A stretch of 60,000 nt of DNA. Source: Hydractinia symbiolongicarpus (Eukaryota; Cnidaria; Hydrozoa; Anthoathecata; Hydractiniidae). The translations under genes were made by a program, and so were the position numbers. The notes below the pieces were generated by a model. That model had not been told where the DNA came from, searched no databases, and saw only the letters and a program-made list of their open reading frames with translations. The stretch lies in NCBI RefSeq assembly GCF_029227915.1, contig NC_079886.1, positions 15,664,501-15,724,500 on the forward strand, written 5' to 3'. Positions 1 through 12,700 of the stretch are shown here, piece by piece (positions within the stretch are counted from its first letter, which is position 1; each line of letters starts with the position of its first letter).

Positions 1-2060
1 AATAGTAGGAAACGAATTTAACCTTCTTGACTTTATGACGAATGTACAATGCATTTAAAGGGACTGTTTTTTATGAAGCTGTGAACTCGGTAAGACGGGT
101 TAAATTTTCTTAATGCGATCTCGTCCCTTTATCAAATTCTTAAACCAGTTCATATTATAAGTCATTTTAAACCCGCCGGACTTTACTCAGTAACTTAATT
201 TAGCCAGAATTCGGATGGAACAGCCCTCGCCAAAATGAGTTTCTAGGTTCAACCTAAACTCTAAAAAAATAAAAAAAACTCAGAAAATTATGGCTGACTT
301 ATAAGAGTTCGTGAAACGCGAGCGAAATAATCTCTCATAAAAGGGTGCAAATTTTTATCAGAAATTTTTTATCACTTTTGTGACCAGGTAATTTTTCTAC
401 CTTATCGTAACTTTTCATCGTCTCGACAAGTTTTGTAACTTTTTGGCGACAGAAATTTTGTGTTAATATTTTGGGATACCGAGTTTGTTTTTTTTGTTCA
501 GTGGAATTCTGTAGGTAAATTGAAAATATTCGTCAGAAAAAGAGGTATTAGCAGAAAGTTTGCATAGACTGTTTGAAGAAAAAAGTGACAAGATTTTTCA
601 TGTACACTGATAATCAAATTCAAGGATGTCTGATACATTGCCCAAACAAAAATATATTTGCGAAATAATGCTGTCATTAACCTCTCAACAGGAAAAGCAA
701 CAAAAGTCATCATTAAAATCTTACCAACTGTCCGGTTATGTCGGAATACTTTTTAGCAGGTTTTAGAGGGGGAGGAGAATCGATGCGAAGATCTAAAACG
801 AAAATATGACATGGCTTACTACGTGTAGCTACATCATTGTGTAACGCTATCACGAAATTTATGAAGTTATGTCTGTATATAACTCGTATAAAGAGAAATT
901 TCAAAATTAAAGAGCTAAAACATTTTTTCTTTTTTAAGATATCCGGAAATTTAATTCGCGGTTAAAGTAATTCAAAATTTTTGCAGACGAAGTAAAAAAA
1001 GTTCAAAAAAAAAAATCACCAGAAGGAAAGTAGAAAAATGTTATTTAGAAAGCGAATTTTATTTGATATCTTCCAATCATCGATGCTGCAGTGGGTTTTA
1101 TTTCGTGGATGACTATCAAGCAAGTTATTGGAATGTATTTTGGGGTTTTTAATTAAAATGTTGGAAGTTGCAAATGTAATCTTCATAAAAATTCCCATCG
1201 TGTTGTTTATACAAGTAGAATTTGAAACTTTCAATTTTTTTAAGAACACTGTGTTTAAGAAACTTAATACTATACGCAGTTTTACCCAGAATTTCAAATA
1301 CACCACAGCCAAGCCCTCCTTCTTATAAAAACACGAGTATGGAATAACCTAAAATACTATTTGGAGAGGAAATACGTACATGTTGGACCATCTGGTGAAC
1401 TGTGTGTTTTCTCTGAAAGCGCGACCTGTCTCAAACCCTTCCAACTTTTCTTCTTTCCAGATCGGACATCACCGGAATGCTAAAATCAATTGATCAAGCA
1501 ATCAATTTGTCTTAAGTCAAGCAAATTGGAACCAATTAAGTTAATATGTGGGCTGGATATCTATGTTTATAGTAAACTCGATCCTGAGTTAATTGCACGC
1601 CGTCGATCTTTCACTTTAATAAAGTTTTATGGCTGCTGAAAAAACTTATGGCTAGTAAAAATAAAGAATAGCCACATTTAAATATTGTAATATTTACACT
1701 GTAAAACATTTGACTCCATTCGTTGTCAACATTTCACCTATCAATCAGATTGGATCACTCAAAACAACCTGTTCTTATAACTATAAGGGTTTTCCTAACA
1801 AACTTTACAAAAGTTACAAACATTTTACAGTGTAAATGTAGCCATAATTTTTTCACTAGAAAAACATAGACCTTAAATAGTGTTTTTTATACAGGCAACA
1901 ACTAGCCTAAATATTGGATTAACTCTCTTCTCATGAATTCAAGAGGAAGTAGCTTAGAATTTTTGTCATCGGCACGAAACACTTGAAAGACGAGGGATTA
2001 GAGGATTAGTTAAAAACAATATGTTATTTGTTTTCGTCCACTTATACCTTCTCTTTATAT
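1..2060. other. Intergenic DNA, no gene recognised
   Basis: AT-rich stretch with only short open frames whose translations look like low-complexity AT-rich noise (Phe, Leu, Lys, Asn-rich). I see no family match, splice-supported exon or RNA gene. The only structure noticed is the small inverted repeat at 1668-1846, listed separately. Confidence 0.5.
1668..1846. repeat. Small inverted repeat, possible MITE
   Basis: The left end carries GCCACATTTAAAT followed by TTTACACTGTAAAACATTTG. The right end carries the reverse complement of a very similar string (ACATTTACACTGTAAAATG). About 120 bp of AT-rich DNA lies between the arms. The layout looks like a short non-autonomous DNA element, but no clear target duplication was found. 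Confidence 0.35.
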
Positions 2061-2109
2061 TGCAGTTAGCAATACCTTTTGATTATTATAATAAGTAAAA
2101 GAACTATAT

Positions 2110-2763
2110 GTGGATGACAAGGTTTTATTTCGATTAAAGTTTGTTGATCGTATTTTTCATCTCAGAAAAGAAACGAGAAAACATGACAACAAAGGAGCGC
2201 AAACCAACACTAATTCAACGAGTAACTTGCAAACCTCAAAACCGAAAACAGAAGTTCGCGAGTATGGTCAGTTACTTGTGTTGGAGCATGTCGGCAAGAC
2301 TGCTATCGTTCGCCAGTTCTGCATCAAGGGCTACACAGACGACTACGTACCTACCACAGACATATGCATGTTCAACATGTCCAGCATTTTTCAAACGGAA
2401 TACGAGGAGAAAACATCCAAACGTAAACCTAGCAAAAAAAGTTTAGAAGGAAAACCCATGAGGAGTATCAGCAAAATGATTCGGATTGGCCAATCAGACG
2501 GAAATAATAACGACGTGTTTGACACAATAGCAGGCTTGAAATGCTTGAAGCTTCAACTTGTCGATACTCCAGCCAACATCACAACGAGCATGCCACTTCA
2601 ATATCGTGCGATGGTATCGAGTGTTAACGGGTTCTTACTCGTTTGTACGCGAACGAAGAAAGAAAGCATAACATATGTAAAATATCAAATATTTCAATCT
2701 GATGGGTTAAAATCAGTCCTAGAAAAACATTTAGACGCGAACAACGCTTTCAAGATTACTTAA
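2110..2763 (+). pseudogene. Ras-like small GTPase exon with degenerate G motifs
   Basis: An open frame of about 217 codons with no ATG at its 5' end; the first residues are read from GTG, so an upstream exon is likely. A candidate acceptor (tgcag) lies near 2065. Around residue 60 the translation contains VGKTAIVRQF, a P-loop end as in RASL10-type Ras proteins, followed by a Y-x-P-T-T switch I motif. The first glycine of GxxxxGK is missing. After an unusual basic insert of about 50 residues, a switch II-like LVDTPA replaces DTAG, followed by a hydrophobic strand (GFLLVC) like the family's AFILVY strand. The NKxD and SAK motifs are absent before the stop. It is either one exon of a divergent Ras-like gene (possible donor near 2705) or a decaying copy. 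The RASL10 comparison is from memory and tentative. Confidence 0.4.
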
Positions 2764-5077
2764 AGAGAACGATTTGAATTTTCTGTTTCCTTATTTTTTT
2801 TCGTATCATCTCGGACTGCACTTTTGTTTTTACTACATCCTGGTTAGAATAATATTTTAAAGGGAAAAATGATTTTTATACGCTAAAGAGGATAAAAGTT
2901 GGTTAATAAGCATGGAATGTTTTAAAAACTATTTTTACTTGTTAAGATATATAAAATTGATATATTTATAATCCAAAAACCTGTGACATAGTTGGCTCTT
3001 AAAAGATGCTGACATTATTTTTTTACCTGTAATTGATGATCATTAGTAACACTCAAATTTGGCTATGTCAAGATATCATTAGGAGTGAAGGTTTAACCTT
3101 AGATAAAACAAAATTTTGACCATGTTACTTTTGAAAATAGTATCTTGAACTTACTCTACTCGCACAAAATGTGCGCATGCGCTAAATAAACAGAAGCTGC
3201 CCGAATAAACCCTAAGAAATGAAAACGGAGCAAAAATCGTTACAAAAAGTCCACACTGCAAAAAAAATTTTTATTTCGTGTAAGGTATTTGAAATATGAA
3301 TTGATGGTGTCCAAATCTTTAAAAAGATTCTTTAAAGGTTGGTTTCCATTAAAATCCGTAATTGTCGTGCAACATTTGTTGTGCAACTGTTGTAGGGATA
3401 AAAAAAATTTATCTCTACATCTTTGGCTGTGCAACGTCTCTTGTATCACTTTGTTGTATAACTTGTGTTTCTAATAAAATCGTAACAGTGACTGTTTATG
3501 TTAATGGGAACCGACCCTAAAGCTAAATATTTTTAGAACGAGAAGAGATTTTTAAAAAAAGACCTGATAAGCAACTTTTTAACATCTATAAGATATAAAA
3601 AATCATTTTTTGTGTTAGGGTCCCTTTGAAACGTCAAACTTTATTTCCAATTAGAATTACAAAAATGACTACCCATGTAAATAAGATGTATTTAATTTTT
3701 TTGTTAAAGTTTAGGGTAGCTAGTCGTTTTATACTCTTCGCTATCACGTCTACACATCTTTTAATAAACCACACAGGAAACCGAGGGATCCACGAAACAA
3801 TTTTCTGAATGTTTTCTTAATCTTGACTTGTAAGGGCTTCTTTGAAGCGTGACAAAAAAGTAATTGCATATATATTCAATATGATAAATGATGTTTGATA
3901 TTTCTCTCAAGACTTACCTCTTATCACAGAGGTTTATCTTTTATCTTCTATACCTCCGTGCTCTTAGGTATTCCATTTACTGTCGAGTAAAGACGCAAGA
4001 AAAGAGAAGAAAAGAGGAGAAAAAAGGAGGAAGGAAAACGGTAAATCGACATGGATAAGACATACCTGGAAATTTTGATTCTTGAATTGAAATTTAATGA
4101 CGTTCGATGTTTTTATGTCACCTTCCCCTCCAGTCTAAACGAAGCATCGCATTTTAGTTTTACACGTAAAGAAAGAGACGGGTGGATAGATTGCATCGTG
4201 GTCTTTTTTTCACACCTTTTTTATTTTTAAAAAATAAATATAATATTAACTGTTTTGTGTATTTTCACCGAGAAATACTTGACAAATAATTGGGTTTCAC
4301 GGTAGCTTATACTACAAGTTATGAGACATGGAAGAAAAGAAGGGGACAGAGGCAGAGGGGGGAAGAGGCAGAGGGGGAGAGAGGAAGAGGGAAAAGTATT
4401 TTGGTATAACTGACTAAACGAAACGGATGTTAAATATTGAACAAAAACCAATCTAAGAAGAAAATAACAGGACGAACGGACAGGTAGTTACTGTTTTTTA
4501 AAATTTCTATCAGCATTAAATAATTGCTCACCTTGAAAACTGAAGTAATTAAACACTGCCGTAAATAAATGAATAAACCAACAAACAAATAAGTAAAAGT
4601 AGAGTTTTGTAAACTTACCGATGCATCCTTTTTTTTAATTTTCGACAAACTTTCCTGCCTGCTCAACGAACTTCTTTTTGACATGTTTTCATTACAATGC
4701 AATCAGACATCTCTTCATCATTTTGTCTATATCATATTCAAATTTTTTAACTCATCTACTCACTACCATTATTTTGATTCAACTCAACAACTTAACCCAA
4801 GCTTTTAGCTGGGAAATAGTTGATGTATTTACTAAGCAAAGCAGGATGTCTACCAATTTCTGATTTACAAGTATACAAATTTCTCTGATCATTTCTTAAC
4901 ACATTTCAACACCTTATATCAAAAATATAATTTTTTTCCTAACATTATTCAGAAACGTCGTTTTCCCACTAAAAGTTTCAATACAACCATAACATATAAC
5001 GCGATATAATGAGATCATGAAAAGAGAAATTCAATGCCTGCTTCTTTTTTACTAGAAGAACAAAGATGAGGTCGCAT
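2764..5077. other. Intergenic DNA with one MITE
   Basis: No coding gene recognised. It contains the Harbinger-type MITE at 3336-3517 and a purine-rich tract around 4325-4395 (GA/GGGA repeats). The rest is unassigned AT-rich sequence downstream of XLF, which is transcribed toward it from the right. Confidence 0.5.
3336..3517. mobile_element. PIF/Harbinger-type MITE, 182 bp
   Basis: Terminal inverted repeats: the left end starts AGGTTGGTTTCCATTA and the right end, reverse-complemented, starts GGGTCGGTTCCCATTA. Both ends are flanked by TAA (3333-3335 and 3518-3520), the 3-bp target duplication typical of PIF/Harbinger. The termini resemble those of the larger Harbinger element at 10687-12936 (AGGCCTGTTTCCACTC). 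It has no coding capacity. It may belong to a related non-autonomous family mobilised by a Harbinger transposase; that link is inferred from the ends only. Confidence 0.65.
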
Positions 5078-5083
5078 TTTATT
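5078..5083 (-). promoter_or_regulatory. Candidate polyadenylation signal of XLF
   Basis: AATAAA on the minus strand about 150 nt downstream of the XLF stop codon at 5231-5233. The position and sequence are right for a poly(A) signal, but transcript ends are not visible from DNA. Confidence 0.35.
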
Positions 5084-5230
5084 TGTTCAACATATCATAG
5101 TCATAAATCCTAGATAAAAAACGCAGTCAAACTAGAAAACAACAAAAAGTGGTTCTAATTAGTCTATTTACGTGTAATAAATTCAAAATGTAAAAATTAC
5201 AATCACATTAAAACATAATAAGTTAAATAT

Positions 5231-8200
5231 TTATATATTTAATTTTCTTTTTTTCTTTTTCTTTTTCCGCATGCTTTCCTCTTCCAAACGTTTTCGTAGA
5301 GCTTCCCTCCTCTCCTGTTCAATATCCTAAAGAGACAAAAAATGATAAATTTTCAAACTTTTGCTCGTCCAAATGAAAGAAAAGCATACCGGGTAAATTT
5401 TTAAATAATTTTCACTATTAGAGATTAAGATAATGTGTTTAACTAGAGTCCGTCCTTAATTTGTTGGAAAAAACTATTTTGTGACAAAGCCTTTAAACCT
5501 CGCTTGTGGCAAGCTATTACATGCTTGTATTACGCACCATCCACATGAGAGCGTAAATGTCGAAAAATGCTGCTACGCTAACAACAGCAGTATTTAGCAC
5601 TATTTAAGAGTTTTACTGTTATAATCTAAATGCCCAGGTTAAAATCTGTGAAGATAACCATGTGAGATTTCTTAATTTTGAAGTGCGTGTTATTAATGCG
5701 GAAAAAGCGATTGATTGCAGTCGCGACCTTTAGAGTTTGAGGCTCTTACCAATGCAAAATATTGTAGATTTGAAATAACTACTAACAATAAAGATTAAAC
5801 TACTTTATTTTATTATTCTTTTGCAAAAAAAGGTAATTCTTGATCTGATTTCCAAAACTTATCCAAGAAAACAATAATAACAGCCTACCTCGACAGGAGA
5901 TTGTTCCGGTGGGATAGTTTCGTTGGAAACAATATGTGCGTCTTGTTCGTTTCCAATGGAATCCGGTACTCGTCCGGACCACGATGGTGCATGTTTCGGG
6001 GTTTTTTCAGACGTTTCAAATGTATCGAACGTGCTTGATGTCACTAAATGGTGGGAAATATTTTATTTGAAGTTGTAATTTCAAAGGGCAAAATTCTTTC
6101 TCTGACTGTCAAAGTTTCTCAAGCACACGGATAAATGTACACAGATAAAAGTTTTTTAAATATTTTAGGACAATTTTTTCCATAGAATGAGAAGTCTTTA
6201 TAAATGACTACTTTCTCCTTGTGTTGCACATCGTTGAAATATGTATTCAAACACATTTTAAAGCACTGGTAAAGAGAGTGGTTTTTTGAAAATTGCTCCA
6301 AAACATAAAAGATTTCGGAAAAAATTGAGGAATACAATTAAAACTGTTTTATTTAAGTCACATTTACATTTAAGTTATTGTTAAGGAAAACTAACGAAAA
6401 ACTCACATACGTTTTTTGTAGGAAAAACATGCTTACATATTACGAAAACAACATGCCATTAAAATTTTTAAATTTTAAGTCCAAATTATGTCCTCAAACA
6501 ACGATAATTACATTAACAGTCGCTGCTTTTATATAACAAAAGCCAACTTGGTTCATAGATATTTTGTTGATTTGTCACGTCACATGGCGTACATAGCTCA
6601 ACAGGATTTGTAAGACAATAGATGAAGATTCTCTCACTTCTTTGTCTTCTCAAAGTGATTCAAATTTAAAGTGCAGTAGAACAACTTCCTCGTAGTAAAA
6701 ATAATTACCAAGAATTTAACAACATGCGAAAGTTAGTAAGGAAATAAAGACTTTGAAACTGTTTTTGTTTTGTTTTGCTTTCACAAAATCACGTCCATAA
6801 GTTTTATTTCCAAGTCTAGCAAATTAAACAAAGTACCTGTTGTCATTAGGTGTTTTAATGCAAAAAATAACACAAGAAAAATTTCATTATTAAGTTGAAT
6901 ACACGTAACACTTTTTTTTAAGTGATATTTTCAAAACATGATAACCTTCATACAATCACAGGAGACACACAGTTTATCCGTTTATCATTCCCTCGTTTCG
7001 TTTATCCAGAATGCGATTGTTTACATCACCGCGGACTTACGCCACACAAGTTAGTAATTTACCGAACAGAAAGTACTCGTCAACGCTGTCATTGCGGCAA
7101 CCGTAGTACTACTTTCACCTTAAATATCTTGAGAATCAAAGCTCACAAATATAAAAAAAATTAACACAGTTCATATTCACACTATAATAAACATTTTAAT
7201 CACAACTTGTTATCAATCGATAGTTCTTCTTTAATCTGTTTTCACGGTATATATGGCGTGCAAGGTTTCGAACTTTAAAAGAGTTTATCTTATTGTTTAT
7301 CTTTGTGTTTCTGTTTTATATGAACACGATGATATTGTTAGTAGTATACATAAGGATGATTTTCGTACTTTGCTTACACTTGCCACCAAAGAATCATTTT
7401 ACTTACTTGACGGTGAATATTATAGACAGACTGATGGTGTAACATGGGTTCACCACTTGGACGCACATTGGCCAATATTTTTTTCTGTTTTTATGAGAAA
7501 CAAAACAATGTCCTACACAATTTAAACCTTTCTATTATCAACGTTATGAAGATGATATTTTTTAACTCTTGTTTAACTCTTTGGAACATTGCAATGATTT
7601 TAAAGAATTTATGAATACTAGACACCCCAACATGAAATTTACTTGTAAAAAGAAAAAGAGGGAAGCCTTGTATTTTTGATGTTTTATATATAGGGAGAAC
7701 AGAATTGTAGTTGTTAACCCTATTATACCTGAGCTTCTTTGGCCCTTGTAACCCGGGGGGAGGGGCACAAGGTTCTGGTCTTCATTATATACACGATGCG
7801 GTAATGTATCCTTGGTAACACAAAAACATTCATTAGCATATATAAAACTGTTTTAGAACAAAACAATGAATTTTTTTCTCAAAAAAATTTTTTTTGCCGG
7901 AATGTATAATAAAAGTTAGGAAAAGTCACCAAAGTTTAACATTCAATGTCATGCACGCAAAAAGATATGCCTAATTGAAATTGCCGCGGACACTTTGTGC
8001 CCCCCCCCCCCCCCTCCCAGGTATAATAGGGTTAAACGTGATCATGGCTGTAGTATACAGCCAAAAGCTAGTTAAAAACACACTTTGTAATCTTTGAGCA
8101 AATACATTTTCAGAATCTGGAAAACAACGACAACAATGCATTGATGTTAAAATTAATGTACATACAAGCTACCTGCAATGTTTTGGTGCTTCTGTGTATT

Positions 8201-9734
8201 TAGCATAACACTGCGATACAAGTCAGACACTTCTGGTGAACTCAGCGAGGCAATACAAGACGAGTTTTCACAATAGGATAAAAATTTCTAGAATAAATTT
8301 GTGCGGGGATAATAAAACAAAAACGACAAAACGACAAAAACAACGACGAGGACGACGACAGCAATAGCTGTAAATCGCATAAAAAAACTGAAGTAGTAGG
8401 TATATTAGAAATTATTTTGTTTCACCCACCAAATTTAGGGACAACGATTTGAAAGAGCAATGGTAACATAACATGTTATAAGACAATGTGACAAAACAAA
8501 GTAAACACACGATGCAATACAGTAGGACGAGGATACCTCATTAACGTTTGAAATAGTTTGGAATATATTTCTTTGGAATGGACGCGTTTGCAAGTGTTCT
8601 AAACAGAAGTTACAGAAATGAAGACACAGTAAATTATTTGTCGTTCGTTTTAATGATAACACACACACAAGCAGAGGTATCCCGATTGTCATGAATCCGT
8701 GACCTAAAATGGACATTCGAATTTCATTTTAAAATAAAATCAAATTTTAATTTTTTTATCAATTTTTCTTTTTTAATTCAATACAAAAAGAAAATTTCAA
8801 CTCAATTTTTACGAGTTAAAAATTTTCAATTTTTCTATTCAAACCAAATTAATAATTGAACTTGAATTTCAATTTTTGATTCAAATCAAAAATCAAAAAT
8901 TATTGCTTTAATTTTCAAATGAAAATTGAATGTCCCTTTTAGGTCACGGATTCATGACAATTTTAGGTCACGGATTCTATTAAAAATCAGAAATTTAGAA
9001 ATTGATATATCACATTTTGGGATTTTTAGCACCAAATGACCCAAAGTAATCCTTGGGTAGAAAAACGTATATAAGTTGAGTTGAAATTTTAGGTCACGGA
9101 TTGCCATGCTTTCATTGCAAACCTTTTTTATTTCTTTAAGAAACTTACAAAAAGGACAGTATTCCTTTCCATACTTATGTTAATTGCTTATGTTATTATC
9201 AGTTTTCTTGAGTTTTCCACAAAGTCTAATTTTCTCTAGGTATTCTAAGTTCACTAAAGTGACAATGTAATTTAACTTAATAGTCATTTAAATTTAATTT
9301 TCATTTTTAGATTTTTGTATTAATTCTATTTTAGCCTTTTTCTTTTGATAGTTTCATCTTTACTTTTGTTAGTTGTCTTTTTTAGTTTCATCTTTACTAG
9401 ATTTTGAACTCCGAGTTCTCAATTTTTTTGGATAGTGGTCTTCTTTTCTTTTTTCATGAGGTTTTGGGACTTTGAACTTTTTGCCCAGTTTTATTTTTTC
9501 TTACTCTTCCTTTTATCTTGGTAACCACTTTCTAACCACTCTAATTTTTATATTTAACAGGACCTTATTGAAAACAGTGTATTTTATGCTACTGAAAATA
9601 CTGTCCTGTTAAATATTCGAAATGATGGTGGTGGTGGTGGTGGTGATGGTGGTGATGGTGAAGGTGATAATAATAATAACAATAATAATAACAATAATAA
9701 TAACAATAACAATAACAATAACAATAACAATAAC

Positions 9735-9789
<55 letters not shown>

Positions 9790-12700
9790 TAATTACCACT
9801 AACATGAAACGAAGAAAACAAGAAAGAAAAAGAAAATGGAACAATACTTCTTGAAACAAAACTCCCTTGATCTTGATAGTCAAGTATCTCTCTGTCTTTC
9901 ATTTCAAGCAAGTTAAACAGCTCTTGTTGACGACGAAACAATTCTTTTACCATTACGAACATCGGGTTTACGATATGCTTATTTAGCTATGAAGAAAATA
10001 ACAAATTCCTTTGATCAAAAAAAAATCAAAAAACTTTTATTAAGAAAAAGCCACTAAAAATCTAGCACAAGTGTTGTAAGGATTTTTGTTTCAAAAAACA
10101 GTAGTAATATAAAAGTTCAGCAATACAAATAATTCTAACGCAAACTTACCGTATGCGTTTGGCATTTCTTTAACAGAAAGGTCCAGTGAAACGGTAAACC
10201 GGCCTGTATTTTGCTTTCTACAATAAGTTGCACTTCAGTTGATGTTGAATTCTAAAGGAAGACAAGAGAACAGATAACATTGATGAGCAAAATGAAAAAA
10301 CATTTTTTAAGTGCAAGGTGCAATCCGAGTTTTTATACTTTAAAAAACTAATGTTATGATAAATAAAAAATATCTATGGATATCTCTGAAACTGTTGTCT
10401 GCACTTTGTAGGTCCTTTTTTTCAACTTCGACATTTTTCACCCTGACACAGAAACACAACATTTACTTGTTTATTAAAATAAATTAAACAACAACAACAA
10501 AATGCTCACTTTGATATTTGCTGTTGAGCAGTCTTGTAAACTCTTCTTAACATGAGTTAAAAGCATTGGCAGCTTCGCTTCGATATTAGGATTGTACTCC
10601 TTAAAAAATATATTGCATAATAACTAGAATCCGAATGTTATAAGCCTTGTCCTTCATAAATCTGTCCCAATTTAAATCCCGCCTTAAGGCCTGTTTCCAC
10701 TCTGGGAAATTTTCCGTGGACAGGAAAAAATTCCACGGAATTTTTTCTACCGGCATTTCCAGAACGCGGGAAAATCAGATAACGAAATCGAAAATAAAAA
10801 TGGCTGCAATAAATAGACGCTTGCTTTTACTAATTTTGCTGCGAAGAAGATTATCTAGAGCAAGGCAAAGCAAGCGATGTTGGGTTCGTAAAATATTTTC
10901 CGAACGTACTTTCAAAGGTGAATATCATGTGCTTATTCAAGAAATGAAACTGTTTAACCATGAGTAATTTTTTAAACAATTTCGCAGGTCACCAATCCGG
11001 TTTGAGCATTTGTTGTCACTGATTGCCCCAATTATTACGAAATGTTCATTGCGCAGGGAGGCAATTAGTCCGTCAGAAAGACTTTGTTTAACATTACGCT
11101 ATCTAGTGACTGGTGATTCTTCAGTATCCATTGCATGTGGTTATCGCGTAAGTCCGACATCAATTACTCGCATAGTTGCAGAAACGTGCGAAGCTCTTTG
11201 GACGATGTTATTGAGAAAAGGCTACTTGAAATGTCCTACAACAAGTGAAGAGTGGAATAAAATATCCCAAATGTTTGAAGAATTATGGAACTTTCCAAAC
11301 TGCGTAGGTGCAATTGATGGTAAACACGTTATGATGCAAGCACCTGCATCATCTGGCTCTACATTTTTTTAATTATAAAAAACATCACAGCATAGTTCTG
11401 TTAGCTATATGTAATGCCACTTACGAATTTACGCTAGTGGACGTAGGTCAGTCAGGACGGAATAACGATGGAGGAGTCTTTTTAAATAGTGACCTTGGAA
11501 CGGCAATAAACGATCAAACGTTGGGCATTCCTAATGCAAGAATACTTCGTGGAACTCAAGAGAATTTCCTATATGTTTTTGTGGACAATGAAGCATTTCC
11601 CCTCAAGCGATTTATGATGAAATCATATGCTAGAAGCAATCTTAATAGCAAAAAAAGAATATGTAACTACCGCTTTTCTCGAGCACGGAGGGTTATAGAG
11701 AATTGTTTTGGAATATGCGCTTCAAGATTTCGAATCTTCCGTCGACAATAAGAAAAATAGAGACTGTTGTGAAAATAACAAAAGCTGTGTTGGCTTTTGT
11801 TTGACTTTCAATAGGTATGGGTACATTTGATGCAGTTTTTCGAAGCAGTGAAACGTCTTTCAGGAAATCCAGCTCAGCAAAAAAATTGCATATTAGCAGT
11901 TTTTTGTTGCCTGCCCCTGAACGTGTCATCTTCTCTCTTCGTTGAAGGCACTTCCGATAGTTGTCGTGCAACTTCTCCCATTCTTTTTTTAGCTATTTCA
12001 CTTAAATAAAATAAATTTCTTAAGATATACCTACTATTTGCAAAAATAAAACCCACGAAAAAATTAAGAAATATTATTAATTCGTGGAAATTTGAAAGTA
12101 CATGTATAGCTAGACAGCTACAACTGAAAAATATTTTTTAGTTTTATATAAACTAAGCAAAAAAGGTAGCCAGTAGCTAAGCTAGCTTACCATCAATGTC
12201 TCCCAATCTTTTTGAAATTTCCTCTCAGGACCTTATTTTTCAGTCTTTGTCTTTGTATTCTGTTGAGCACACTTTCCATATGCACGAGTACTCTGGCATT
12301 AGGTTTACTAACCTTTCATGCAGAGAGTTCTTCACGTTCTTCTTCTCAAGTAGATATATCAGCAAGATCTTGCTGCTGTTCTGAGTCATCAGCATTCTCT
12401 TAGGCACTTGGAACTGAAGGACTTGCAATGCCAGAAACAATGCCAGGACTTATAATGCCAGAAAAGCGTTGTTGAAAACAAGATACAGGTGATGGAAGGG
12501 GAGATGTAACTGTGGCACTAGCTGCTGGTGCTGAAGGGATCATCACAGCAGAACGAACAGGATATCGCGTATGTATCTGCGGTGTTCTTGGTTGTCCAAT
12601 GCTACAAATTCTCTGTTGTTGCTTCACATGCTCAAAAAATAACTTGTTTCTTATAATCATTTCGTCTTCCCTTAAAGTTTCATCACTACTAGTGTTGTTT

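Noticed and set aside
4227-4702. Two minus-strand frames of 74-90 codons
   Set aside because: Low complexity (purine-rich DNA read as Ser/Leu/Pro) and no family match.
6922-7164. 80-codon plus-strand frame with CDCLHHRGLTPHK and HCGN
   Set aside because: No recognisable domain and no support for start or splice sites; could be noise next to a Penelope scrap.
9584-9962. Long poly-Leu and poly-Ile open frames on the minus strand
   Set aside because: They are translations of the trinucleotide microsatellite; only the 9848-9986 part is real, as XLF exon 4.
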